In this document: positions 48,868 through 57,099 of the stretch, piece after piece
Numbering within the stretch: the stretch's first letter is position 1
Layout of the letters: each line of letters begins with the position of its first letter
Assembly (NCBI GenBank): GCA_038154685.1
Contig: JAYPYW010000003.1
Coordinates: forward strand, 41,128 to 105,127
From: GCA-002722245 sp038154685
Lineage (GTDB): Bacteria > Bacteroidota > Bacteroidia > Flavobacteriales_C > GCA-002722245
Length of the DNA stretch: 64,000 bases
Direction: 5' to 3'
Translations under genes and position numbers: made by a program
Notes under the pieces: model-generated
The model's database searches: none
Told to the model about the DNA's origin: nothing
The model's input: only the letters and a program-made list of their open reading frames with translations

Positions 48868-50049
48868 ATGGTTTTGTTTTCTTGGGGATTAAAGCTTCAT
48901 TCGCTTTTTTCTTCTAAGTCCAAGAAAACGATCGAAGGGCATCGAGAAACAAAGAAGTTCTTGAAATGTGGCGATTCCGATGAATATATTTGGTTTCATG
49001 CTGCTTCTTTAGGAGAGTTTGAACAAGGAAGGCCTATTATTGAAGCTTTAAAAGCCAAAGATCCAAATCAGAAAATACTGGTTACTTTTTTTTCTCCTTC
49101 AGGTTTTGAGGTTAGAAAAGATTACAAATTTGCTGATAAGGTGCTTTACCTTCCAATTGATACAAAAAAGAATGTCTCTGACTTTATAAATGGGTTAAAA
49201 ATAAAATCAGCAGTTTTTATAAAGTACGAATTCTGGTTTAACTACTTAAAACAACTTCAACAAAAAGAAATACCAACTTTTTATATTTCTACTGTTTTTA
49301 GAACCGATCAAATTTATTTTAAGTTGGATTGGATGTTAAATATTTTAAAAGGAGTAAAACATTTTTACGTTCAGAACGAAGAATCAAAAAAGGTTGCAGA
49401 ATTATACGGTATAAATAATATTACCGTTGCGGGGGATACTCGATTGGATAGCGTTCTACTTAATGTGGACGAAGATTTTGAGTGTGACCAAATTACAGCT
49501 GGATTAGATGAGAGGAAGTTGATTGTGTTTGGGAGTAGCTGGTCTGGGGATCATGAATTAATAATCCCTTTCATCGAAAAACATGGTTCAAATTATCAAT
49601 ATCTAATTGCGCCACACGAAATTAAAGAGGCCAAAATCAAAGAGATAATTTCAAAAATATCTATTAATGTCGGACGATTGAGTCAATCAGATGTACTCAA
49701 AGATGTAATGATAATTGATTCGATAGGGAAGTTGAAATATCTGTATAGGTATGCAACTGTAGTATACATTGGAGGTGGGTATAATAAAAATATTCATAAT
49801 ACTTTGGAACCCTTAGTTTATGGAGTTCCTGTTTTATTTGGACCCAATGGTTATCAGAAATTTCAGGAGGCAGTGAGTATAAAGGAGCAACATATGGGGA
49901 GGTTAACTTCCGCTAAAACATTTAATGCCGATTTAGAGTTTTATTTGTCTTCAGCAGAAAATAGGTTAGAAGTAAGTAAAAGAATTCAATCTTATATAGC
50001 TGAAAACAAAGGTGCTACCGAAAAAATAATTTTGGGGCTGTCAAGTTAA
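48868..50049 (+). CDS. waaA: 3-deoxy-D-manno-octulosonate (Kdo) transferase
   Basis: WaaA (KdtA) adds Kdo to lipid A precursors at the inner membrane. The family shows as a GT-B enzyme: an N-terminal hydrophobic segment, IWFHAASLGEFEQGRPII, LVTFFSPSGFEVRKDY, YLPIDTK, FIKYEFWFNYLK, TVAGDTRLDSV and a C-terminal YIGGGYNKNIHNTLEPLVYGVPVLFGPNGYQKF motif. From ATG 48868 the protein is 393 residues. A longer GTG start at 48844 adds eight residues but sits inside a promoter element. The gene diverges from the polysaccharide operon and, with hldD, contributes to LPS core synthesis. Confidence 0.9.
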   Translation: MVLFSWGLKLHSLFSSKSKKTIEGHRETKKFLKCGDSDEYIWFHAASLGEFEQGRPIIEALKAKDPNQKILVTFFSPSGFEVRKDYKFADKVLYLPIDTKKNVSDFINGLKIKSAVFIKYEFWFNYLKQLQQKEIPTFYISTVFRTDQIYFKLDWMLNILKGVKHFYVQNEESKKVAELYGINNITVAGDTRLDSVLLNVDEDFECDQITAGLDERKLIVFGSSWSGDHELIIPFIEKHGSNYQYLIAPHEIKEAKIKEIISKISINVGRLSQSDVLKDVMIIDSIGKLKYLYRYATVVYIGGGYNKNIHNTLEPLVYGVPVLFGPNGYQKFQEAVSIKEQHMGRLTSAKTFNADLEFYLSSAENRLEVSKRIQSYIAENKGATEKIILGLSS

Positions 50050-50236
50050 TTTTAATGTAAAACTATCCCGTTTCATGTCTTTTTACCCAGTTTTATATTG
50101 GTAAAACAGATTATTTAAGGTTTACCCCTTAAAAAAAAGGGGAGGGTTGTTAAATAAAAAGATAATGTTTTTTCGGTTGCCCCCGCTGAATAGTAGAGGG
50201 TATTAAAAAAAATGAGGTTTTTTCAAGAAAATCTAT

Positions 50237-50244
50237 TACATTTG
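50237..50244 (+). promoter_or_regulatory. Candidate -7 element of the glutamine synthetase gene
   Basis: TACATTTG fits TANNTTTG; a start about 40 bases before the ATG at 50290 is expected. The longer reading frame opening at 50212 would begin upstream of this element, so it is not used. Confidence 0.55.
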
Positions 50245-50289
50245 CGACCGTTAAAACGAATTTTTTCAACCAATTATATTGTTATCAAA

Positions 50290-51306
50290 ATGGCAAAAAT
50301 TAAGTTAGAGTACATCTGGTTGGACGGTTACACGCCAACGCAAAACATGAGATCAAAAACTAAAGTTGAGGAGCATGAAAACTTCCAAGGAACTTTAGAA
50401 GAATTAGGAGACTGGTCATTCGACGGTTCTTCAACTTTACAAGCAGAAGGAGGATCTTCTGACTGTATTTTGAAGCCGGTAGCGATTTACCCAGACCCAG
50501 CAAGAGTAAACGGATACTTAGTAATGACTGAGGTTTACAATGCTGACGGAACTCCACACGAAACTAACGGTAGAGCAACTATCGATGATTCTGATGATGA
50601 TTTCTGGTTTGGATTTGAGCAAGAGTACTTTATCATGGATACTAAAACTCAATTACCATTAGGATTCCCAGTTGGTGGATACCCTGGACCACAAGGTATG
50701 TACTACTGTTCTGTAGGTGGAAAAAACACTTGGGGAAGAGATTTAGTTGAAGAGCACGCTGATTTATGTATCGAAGCTGGATTAAACTTCGAAGGTATCA
50801 ACCAAGAGGTTGCTGCTGGTCAGTGGGAATTCCAATTGTTCGCTAAAGGAGCTAAGAAAGCTGGTGATGAGATTTGGGTTGCTAGATACTTATTAGATAG
50901 ATTAACTGAGTCATACGGATACTACATTGAGTACCACCCTAAGCCAATTAAAGGTGACTGGAATGGTTCAGGAATGCACGCAAACTTCTCTAACACTACT
51001 TTAAGAACTTGTGGTTCTAAAGAAACTTATGAGGCGATTTGTGAGGCTTTCAGACCTGTAGCTAAAGAGCATATCGCAGTATACGGAGCATACAACGATC
51101 AGAGATTAACTGGTTTACATGAAACTGCTTCTATCAACGATTTCTCTTACGGTGTATCTGATAGAGGAGCTTCAATCAGAATTCCTATCATTACTGTTGA
51201 GAAAGGATGGAAAGGATGGTTAGAAGACAGAAGACCTGCTTCAAACGGTGATCCATACAAGATTGCTGCTAGAATCATCAAGACTGTTAAGTCTGCAAAT
51301 ATCTAA
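50290..51306 (+). CDS. glnII: Glutamine synthetase, type II (eukaryote-like)
   Basis: Makes glutamine from glutamate, ammonia and ATP. At 338 residues it is much shorter than bacterial GSI (about 470) or GSIII (about 700) and matches GSII: MAKIKLEYIWLDGYTPTQNM, the beta-grasp domain with DWSFDGSSTLQAEG, FWFGFEQEYFI (metal Glu), GPQGMYYCSVGGKNTWGRD, EGINQEVAAGQWEFQ, WNGSGMHANFS and the catalytic RGASIRIP. GSII is common in eukaryotes, rhizobia and some Flavobacteriales. The codon bias is strong, so it is highly expressed. No adenylylation-site Tyr loop is present. The start is ATG 50290, after the promoter element at 50237. Confidence 0.93.
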   Translation: MAKIKLEYIWLDGYTPTQNMRSKTKVEEHENFQGTLEELGDWSFDGSSTLQAEGGSSDCILKPVAIYPDPARVNGYLVMTEVYNADGTPHETNGRATIDDSDDDFWFGFEQEYFIMDTKTQLPLGFPVGGYPGPQGMYYCSVGGKNTWGRDLVEEHADLCIEAGLNFEGINQEVAAGQWEFQLFAKGAKKAGDEIWVARYLLDRLTESYGYYIEYHPKPIKGDWNGSGMHANFSNTTLRTCGSKETYEAICEAFRPVAKEHIAVYGAYNDQRLTGLHETASINDFSYGVSDRGASIRIPIITVEKGWKGWLEDRRPASNGDPYKIAARIIKTVKSANI

Positions 51307-51330
51307 GAATAACATTATTCTAAATATAGG

Positions 51331-51358
51331 AAGCCTCGCAATTTGCGGGGCTTTTTTT
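51331..51358 (+). terminator. Terminator after glnII
   Basis: Stem AAGCCTCGCA / TGCGGGGCTT around ATT, with a T-G wobble, then seven T. It is the same core as the gldN terminator (AAGCCTCGC..GCGGGGCTT). Confidence 0.9.
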
Positions 51359-51360
51359 GT

Positions 51361-51475
51361 TTTAGGACGCAGAGGAAAGGAGAAAACGCAAAGAACGTTG
51401 AGAAAATTTAGTAGTAACTAAAAAACACTCTTTTCCTTTGCGCCTTCTTTGCGGACTCTGCGTCCAAAAAAGTTT
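51361..51475. repeat. Inverted GCAAAG/GCAGAG low-complexity intergenic element
   Basis: GGACGCAGAG (51365-51374) and CTCTGCGTCC (51456-51465) are exact inverted arms. Inside are CGCAAAG/GGAAAGG units on the left and CCTTTGCGCC/CTTTGCGG on the right. The 74 bases between the two units are A/T-rich. It fills most of the gap between glnII and the glucosidase gene. Confidence 0.65.
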
Positions 51476-51538
51476 TTCAACTTATCAACATTTTACAACT
51501 TTAACCTTATGAATGAGTATAAAGCCGCATTCAAGATT

Positions 51539-51546
51539 TATCTTTG
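51539..51546 (+). promoter_or_regulatory. Candidate -7 element of the GH63-like gene
   Basis: TATCTTTG matches TANNTTTG and lies 21 bases before the ATG at 51567. It rules out the longer reading frame from 51513. Confidence 0.55.
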
Positions 51547-51566
51547 TAGCAAACACCACAACTACT

Positions 51567-54212
51567 ATGAAATCTATTGAGGAAAGAAGGTTAGAAGAGT
51601 TGGATCACAAAGGGAACCAAACTTGGAGAAAGTGGGGGCCTTATTTGAGTGAACGCCAATGGGGGACAGTTAGAGAAGATTATAGTGAAAATGGATCTGC
51701 TTGGAGTTATTTTCCTCATGATCATGCTCGTTCAAGAGTTTACCGATGGGGAGAAGATGGGATTGCAGGGATTTCGGATAAATATCAAAACCTTTGTTTT
51801 TGTGTGGGACTTTGGAATGGTAATGATGCTATTTTAAAGGAAAGGTTATACGGACTAACAGGAGAAGATGGGAATCATGGAGAGGATGTAAAGGAGCTTT
51901 ATTATTACTTGGATAATACTCCTTCACATTCATACATGAAGTACTTGTATAAATATCCACAGGCTAAATTCCCTTATGGAAGGATGCTGAGGGAAAGCTT
52001 GAAAAGGTCCAAGAAAGATCGTGAATACGAATTATTAGACACAGGGATCTTTGAGGGTAATAAGTATTTTGATGTTTATGTAGAGTATGCAAAAGAAGGG
52101 CCTGAGGATATCAATATAAAGATTACGGTTCACAATAGAGCTAATAAAGCTGCCGACTTAACAATGGTTCCAAACTTATGGTTCAGAAACTTATGGGATT
52201 TTGGTGTGGTTGAGGAGGTTCCCTCTATTTCAAAATTGAATTTACAGTTTGAAGATTTTGGTGGTGTTAAAGCATCGCATCATAGAATTGGTGATTATTT
52301 CATGTATTTTGATGAGCCCGATAAATACTTGTTTACTAATAATAAAACAAATTCTGAAAGGATTTTCCATACGCAGAACGAGGACCCATACGTAAAAGAT
52401 TTGTTTCATAAGGCCATCGTTGATGACCAAGATTTAAGTGTTTTTGATGGCGTTGAATCAGGAACTAAATTTGCTCCTTATTATAAAAGAAGGGTTAACG
52501 CTAATGATGAAATTATTTTCAGATTAAAGCTGACGAAGACGGAACTTTCTGAAAATCCATTTAGCGAACATTTTGAAGAAGTTTTTCAGGATAGAATTAC
52601 TGAGGCTGATAAATTTTACGATTATTTTATTCCAAAATTAGCTTCTAAAGATATGGCTAACATTCAGCGACAAGCTTTTGCTGGAATGTTATGGACTAAG
52701 CAATACTACAATTTTGATATCCAACAATGGTTAGATGGGGATAAAGGGCATCCAACACCTCCGAAAGCCAGAAGAGATGGAAGAAATTCTAATTGGAGAC
52801 ACTTGCATAATGAGGATATTTTATCAATGCCAGATAAGTGGGAGTACCCGTGGTATGCTGCTTGGGATACAGCTTTTCATTGTGTGCCATTGGCAATGAT
52901 AGATCCAGATTTTGCTAAGAATCAATTATTGATTTTAACCAAAGAGTGGTACATGCATCCAAATGGTCAGATCCCTGCATATGAGTGGGCATTTGGAGAT
53001 GTTAACCCTCCGGTTCATGCTTGGGCAGCTTTAAAAGTTTATGAAACTGAGAAAAAGCATTTTGGAAAAGGTGATGTTGATTTTTTAAAGAAAATATTCC
53101 AAAAATTAAGCATCAATTTTACTTGGTGGGTGAATCAAAAGGATTCTTCAGGAAAGAACGTTTTTGAAGGAGGTTTCCTTGGTTTAGATAATATTGGAGT
53201 TTTTGATCGATCAAATAAATTACCAGGAGGAGGAGTTTTAGAACAAGCCGATGGAACAGCCTGGATGGCCATGTATTCATTAAATATGATGAAAATGGCA
53301 ATCAAAATTTGTGAGCATGATAAGGCTTTCGAAGATGTTGCTACTAAGTTTTACGAGCACTTTGTTTATATATCTGAATCCCTGAATAGAAATGATAATA
53401 AATGGGTAGGAATGTGGGACGAAGAAGAAGGTTTCTTCTATGATTTATTAATGCTTCCAGGAGAGCGTTTTGTTCCATTAAAAATACATTCATTAGTTGG
53501 TTTAATGCCAATGTATGCCGTTTCCTTAATTCATAAAGAGACTTTACAAAATATTCCAGATTTCATGAAGCGTCTGAAATGGTTCAGGAAAAATAGATCT
53601 GATAAGAATAAATACTTGGTGGTTGAGGATTTTGAAGACGGACAGGATATATTATTCTCGCTGATTCCAAAGGAAAGATTGGTGAGATTATTACAACACA
53701 TGTTGGATGAGTCGGAGTTCTTGGCTCCTGGAGGAATCAGGTCTCTTTCGAAAAGGCACGAAGAGAAATACTCTGTTAAAATTGAAGGGGAAGATTACAG
53801 TATTGATTACCAACCAGGAGAATCTAATACTTCAATGTTTGGAGGTAATTCTAACTGGAGAGGGCCAGTTTGGTTCCCAACTAATTATTTGTTGATTGAG
53901 TCATTAAGAGAATACCACAAGTATTATGGAGATGATCTTAAGTTAGAATTCCCTTCAAAATCAGGGAACCTAATGAATCTCGATCAAATTGCTGATGAGA
54001 TATCGAATAGATTGATTTCTATTTTCACAGAAGATAACTATGGAAACCGACCAGTTAATGAAGGTGAAAAGTATTACAGAGATCCTCATTTTAAAGATAA
54101 TATTCTGTTTTACGAGTACTTCCATGGTGACAATTCACGTGGAATTGGAGCTTCTCACCAAACAGGTTGGACGGGAATTGTAGCGAAATTGATTAACAAG
54201 TACAACGGATAA
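51567..54212 (+). CDS. MGH1-like glycoside hydrolase / GH63-like glucosidase
   Basis: A cytoplasmic protein of 881 residues with no signal peptide. It resembles bacterial proteins related to GH63 (mannosylglycerate hydrolase-like, alpha/alpha6 barrel): N-terminal EERRLEELDHKGNQTWRKWG and GQREQWGTVREDYS-type sequence, a beta-sandwich region (about 140-330), and the barrel with KWEYPWYAAWDTAFHCVPLA, GQIPAYEWAFGDVNPP and the C-terminal GGNSNWRGPVWFPTNYLLIE. The catalytic acids of such enzymes would lie in the EYPWYAAWD and DGTAWMA regions; I cannot assign them exactly. It acts alone, after the glnII terminator and repeat element. The substrate (storage glucan or compatible solute glycoside) is unknown. 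Confidence 0.82.
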   Translation: MKSIEERRLEELDHKGNQTWRKWGPYLSERQWGTVREDYSENGSAWSYFPHDHARSRVYRWGEDGIAGISDKYQNLCFCVGLWNGNDAILKERLYGLTGEDGNHGEDVKELYYYLDNTPSHSYMKYLYKYPQAKFPYGRMLRESLKRSKKDREYELLDTGIFEGNKYFDVYVEYAKEGPEDINIKITVHNRANKAADLTMVPNLWFRNLWDFGVVEEVPSISKLNLQFEDFGGVKASHHRIGDYFMYFDEPDKYLFTNNKTNSERIFHTQNEDPYVKDLFHKAIVDDQDLSVFDGVESGTKFAPYYKRRVNANDEIIFRLKLTKTELSENPFSEHFEEVFQDRITEADKFYDYFIPKLASKDMANIQRQAFAGMLWTKQYYNFDIQQWLDGDKGHPTPPKARRDGRNSNWRHLHNEDILSMPDKWEYPWYAAWDTAFHCVPLAMIDPDFAKNQLLILTKEWYMHPNGQIPAYEWAFGDVNPPVHAWAALKVYETEKKHFGKGDVDFLKKIFQKLSINFTWWVNQKDSSGKNVFEGGFLGLDNIGVFDRSNKLPGGGVLEQADGTAWMAMYSLNMMKMAIKICEHDKAFEDVATKFYEHFVYISESLNRNDNKWVGMWDEEEGFFYDLLMLPGERFVPLKIHSLVGLMPMYAVSLIHKETLQNIPDFMKRLKWFRKNRSDKNKYLVVEDFEDGQDILFSLIPKERLVRLLQHMLDESEFLAPGGIRSLSKRHEEKYSVKIEGEDYSIDYQPGESNTSMFGGNSNWRGPVWFPTNYLLIESLREYHKYYGDDLKLEFPSKSGNLMNLDQIADEISNRLISIFTEDNYGNRPVNEGEKYYRDPHFKDNILFYEYFHGDNSRGIGASHQTGWTGIVAKLINKYNG

Positions 54213-54240
54213 GTATCAATAAAGCCTTAAAAACTTTCTT

Positions 54241-54262
54241 ATGTCCGTAAAAAGTCGGACAT
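54241..54262. promoter_or_regulatory. Dyad upstream of ilvC
   Basis: ATGTCCG (54241-54247), 8 bases, CGGACAT (54256-54262): a 7-bp perfect inverted repeat 40 bases before the ilvC ATG, overlapping a -7-like GACATTTG (54258-54265). It may be an operator or leader hairpin. Confidence 0.5.
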
Positions 54263-54301
54263 TTGCACACGCAAAAAATGCATTAAAACATAATTATAGT
54301 T

Positions 54302-55789
54302 ATGGCTAATTATTTCAATACATTAACATTAGCTCAAAAGTTAGAGCAATTAGGTCAGTGTGAATTCATGGATAGATCAGAATTCGCTGACGGTGTAAAC
54401 GCACTTAAAGGAAAGAAAATCGTTATCGTTGGATGTGGAGCGCAAGGTTTAAACCAAGGGTTAAACATGAGAGATAGTGGTTTAGATATTTCTTATGCTT
54501 TAAGAGCTGCTGCAATCGAGCAAAAAAGACAATCATACCTTAACGGTACTGAAAACGGATTTACAGTTGGTACTTACGAAGATTTAATTCCTTCGGCTGA
54601 TTTAGTAATCAACTTAACTCCAGATAAGCAACATACAAATGTTGTTTCAACTGTAATGCCATTAATGAAAAATGGTGCTGCATTAGCATACTCACACGGA
54701 TTCAACGTTGTTGAAGAAGGAATGCAAATTAGAAAAGATATCACTGTAATTATGGTGGCTCCAAAGTCTCCAGGTTCAGAGGTAAGAGAAGAGTACAAAA
54801 GAGGATTTGGTGTTCCAACATTAATCGCTGTTCACCCAGAGAACGATCCAGAAGGAAAGGGATGGGCTTACGCTAAGGCTTACGCTGTAGGTACTGGTGG
54901 AGACAGAGCAGGATGTTTAAAATCTTCTTTCGTTGCTGAGGTTAAGTCAGACTTAATGGGAGAGCAAACAATTCTTTGTGGTTTATTACAAACTGGATCA
55001 ATTTTATGTTTCGACAAAATGGTTGAAGGAGGAATTGATGCAGGATATGCTTCAAAATTAATCCAGTACGGATGGGAAACTATCACTGAAGGATTAAAGC
55101 AAGGAGGTATCACAAACATGATGGATAGATTATCTAACCCTTCAAAAATCAAAGCTTTTGAATTAGCTGAAGAGTTAAAAGATATCATGAAGCCATTGTT
55201 TGATAAGCACATGGATGATATCATCACTGGTGTTTTCTCATCTACTATGATGGAAGACTGGGCTAATGATGATAAGAACTTATTAGGNNNNNNNNNNTTC
55301 GAAAAAACTCCAGCAGGAGATGTTGAAATTTCTGAGCAAGAGTTCTACGATAACGGTGTTTTAATGGTAGCTATGGTTAAAGCTGGTGTTGAATTAGCTT
55401 TCGAAGCAATGATTAACGCTGGTATCATTGATGAGTCTGCTTATTACGAGTCATTACATGAAACTCCATTAATTGCTAACACAATCGCAAGAAAGAAATT
55501 ATACGAAATGAACCGTGTAATCTCTGATACTGCTGAGTACGGATGTTACTTATTTGATCACGCATGTAAGCCTTTATTAAAGGACTTCATGGCTAAGGTT
55601 GACTTAAACGTGATTGGAAAGAAATATGATGAAGGTATCTCTAACGAAGTTGATAACGCAACTTTAGTTGCTGTTAATGCTGCAATTAGAAACCATCCAG
55701 TTGAAGAAATTGGAATTTTCTTAAGAGGAGAAATGGCTGGTATGAAAGCTATCTCAACTTTACAAGAAGCAGAAGGAGCTTTAGCTTAA
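54302..55789 (+). CDS. ilvC: Ketol-acid reductoisomerase, class II (contains N gap)
   Basis: IlvC isomerises and reduces acetohydroxy acids with NADPH and Mg2+ in branched-chain amino acid synthesis. At 495 residues it is the long, E. coli-type form. Motifs: KIVIVGCGAQGLNQGLNMRDSG, LINLTPDKQH, VMVAPKSPGSEVREEYKRG, QTILCGLLQTGSI and the repeated C-terminal knotted domain ending EEIGIFLRGEMAGMKAI. The N run at 55288-55297 sits between DDKNLLG and FEKTPAG. Family members have about ten residues there (WRxETGxTA), so roughly 28 bases are missing, not 10. Codon use is strongly optimised. A dyad precedes the start. Confidence 0.94.
   Translation: MANYFNTLTLAQKLEQLGQCEFMDRSEFADGVNALKGKKIVIVGCGAQGLNQGLNMRDSGLDISYALRAAAIEQKRQSYLNGTENGFTVGTYEDLIPSADLVINLTPDKQHTNVVSTVMPLMKNGAALAYSHGFNVVEEGMQIRKDITVIMVAPKSPGSEVREEYKRGFGVPTLIAVHPENDPEGKGWAYAKAYAVGTGGDRAGCLKSSFVAEVKSDLMGEQTILCGLLQTGSILCFDKMVEGGIDAGYASKLIQYGWETITEGLKQGGITNMMDRLSNPSKIKAFELAEELKDIMKPLFDKHMDDIITGVFSSTMMEDWANDDKNLLXXXXFEKTPAGDVEISEQEFYDNGVLMVAMVKAGVELAFEAMINAGIIDESAYYESLHETPLIANTIARKKLYEMNRVISDTAEYGCYLFDHACKPLLKDFMAKVDLNVIGKKYDEGISNEVDNATLVAVNAAIRNHPVEEIGIFLRGEMAGMKAISTLQEAEGALA
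55288..55297. other. 10-base N gap in ilvC
   Basis: Flanks TTATTAGG and TTCGAAAAAACT do not overlap. Comparison with the conserved LLxWRxETGxTAFE stretch of class II IlvC suggests about 28 real bases are missing, with the frame preserved. Confidence 0.85.
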
Positions 55790-55811
55790 TTAAATTTCCT
55801 TTACAATATTT

Positions 55812-55841
55812 AAAGCCCAGCCTTTTTGGCTGGGCTTTTTT
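55812..55841 (+). terminator. Terminator after ilvC
   Basis: An 11-bp perfect stem AAAGCCCAGCC / GGCTGGGCTTT with a TTTTT loop and a T tail. Confidence 0.93.
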
Positions 55842-55961
55842 TATGTTTCGATGGCCAACCAAGTTATTGATAGTACGTCTTTATTCTGCTAATCAGATTG
55901 ATGATCTATTTAGCTTTTATGTTACCCAATAAATGCTAACTTTATAACAACCGTTTTACTG

Positions 55962-57095
55962 ATGAAGAAATTTATTTTAAGCCTTTTAGTTGTTTTGAGT
56001 TTTACAGTAAAAGCTCAAGACGATACATTACTTTTTAATACATTCAATTTATTTGATTTAGATACAATTGTTATCGAGGGTGATACTTTTGTTTATGTAG
56101 ATATTCAGAAGTCTAATTGGGCAAATCTTCAACTTCAAGGGTGGCAAACTTATTCTAATCAAGAAAAATTAGCAGAAGAAATAACAGAGGGACCAAAATC
56201 CACAAACTATTGGCTTTATGATAGTGTTTCATGGTTAAGCTGGCATGTTGATCTTTATGCTTTAGATTCAGTTGATACAGTTGTTGTTTCTCCTGATTCA
56301 ACAAGGTACGATACTGTTGCCGATTATGGTTTAGTATCTTACTCATGGCTTGAAACCCCATCTAAACTACAAAACGCAATTATGACCCCGGCTGTTTGGC
56401 TTACAGGGGATGTTAGCAAGTTATCCTGGGAATCAAAACCAATTCAAGGACCAAGATATCAAGACGGTTATAAAGTGTATGTTCTTCGGGATGAGTATAA
56501 ATATATAGATAGAGTTCCTTTTGAAACTATAGACTATGATTTTGCTATGAAACAATTGGATGTTTCTGGAGGTCCAGTACCTCGAATAATTAAATCTATT
56601 GTTGAGTTGAATTCATTGTATGATTTTATTCCTGAGGATGGAACAAACCATGATAATTATGAATTTAAATATTATGATGACGTTGTAACAGATTCAACCG
56701 TTCAGCAACCATATATGCAAAGGTTCGAAATTGATTTATCGGAATATCAGGATGAATATGTAAGAATTGTCTTTTTACATGATTCTTATGACAATTATGG
56801 GATTGTTTTAGATAATGTATTAATAACTGGAATTGGTTCTATTGGTACTGAAGAAGTTTCTAAATTGAGCTTAAAATTATATCCAAATCCGGTGAATAAT
56901 CAAGTGTATTTCGAGTTTCCGCAAGGCGAATCAAATGGTTTGGTGGAATTATTTGATTTAAGTGGAAGATCAGTTTTATTGTCTGATTATGAAATATACA
57001 GGCCATTAGACGTTAGCTCTTTAGTGCCCGGACAATATTTAGTGACTGTAAAAACCAGTAAGGGTGTTTATAGCCATAAGTTTATAAAGATTTAA
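55962..57095 (+). CDS. Secreted protein with C-terminal type IX sorting domain
   Basis: A 377-residue exported protein. Signal peptide MKKFILSLLVVLSFTVKAQ; the middle part is rich in Asp, Tyr and Val with a jelly-roll-like region near residues 180-290 (FEIDLSEYQDEYVRIVF, DNYGIVLDNVLITG) of the cleaved-adhesin type. The C-terminus has the classical type IX sorting signature: KLYPNPVNNQVYFEF, a GLVELFDLSGRSV strand and the terminal PGQYLVTVKTSKGVYSHKFI. It is a natural substrate of the gldK-N machine encoded at 9.4-16.6 kb. It has no catalytic motif I can see. The M16 protease gene follows after four bases. Confidence 0.88.
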   Translation: MKKFILSLLVVLSFTVKAQDDTLLFNTFNLFDLDTIVIEGDTFVYVDIQKSNWANLQLQGWQTYSNQEKLAEEITEGPKSTNYWLYDSVSWLSWHVDLYALDSVDTVVVSPDSTRYDTVADYGLVSYSWLETPSKLQNAIMTPAVWLTGDVSKLSWESKPIQGPRYQDGYKVYVLRDEYKYIDRVPFETIDYDFAMKQLDVSGGPVPRIIKSIVELNSLYDFIPEDGTNHDNYEFKYYDDVVTDSTVQQPYMQRFEIDLSEYQDEYVRIVFLHDSYDNYGIVLDNVLITGIGSIGTEEVSKLSLKLYPNPVNNQVYFEFPQGESNGLVELFDLSGRSVLLSDYEIYRPLDVSSLVPGQYLVTVKTSKGVYSHKFIKI

Positions 57096-57099
57096 ATTA

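Noticed and set aside
50125..50142. CCCCTT-A6-AAGGGG hairpin in the waaA-glnII gap as a terminator
   Set aside because: No T run follows on the plus strand. The 240-base gap also has A runs and C/G-rich patches, but I see no clear terminator or riboswitch there.
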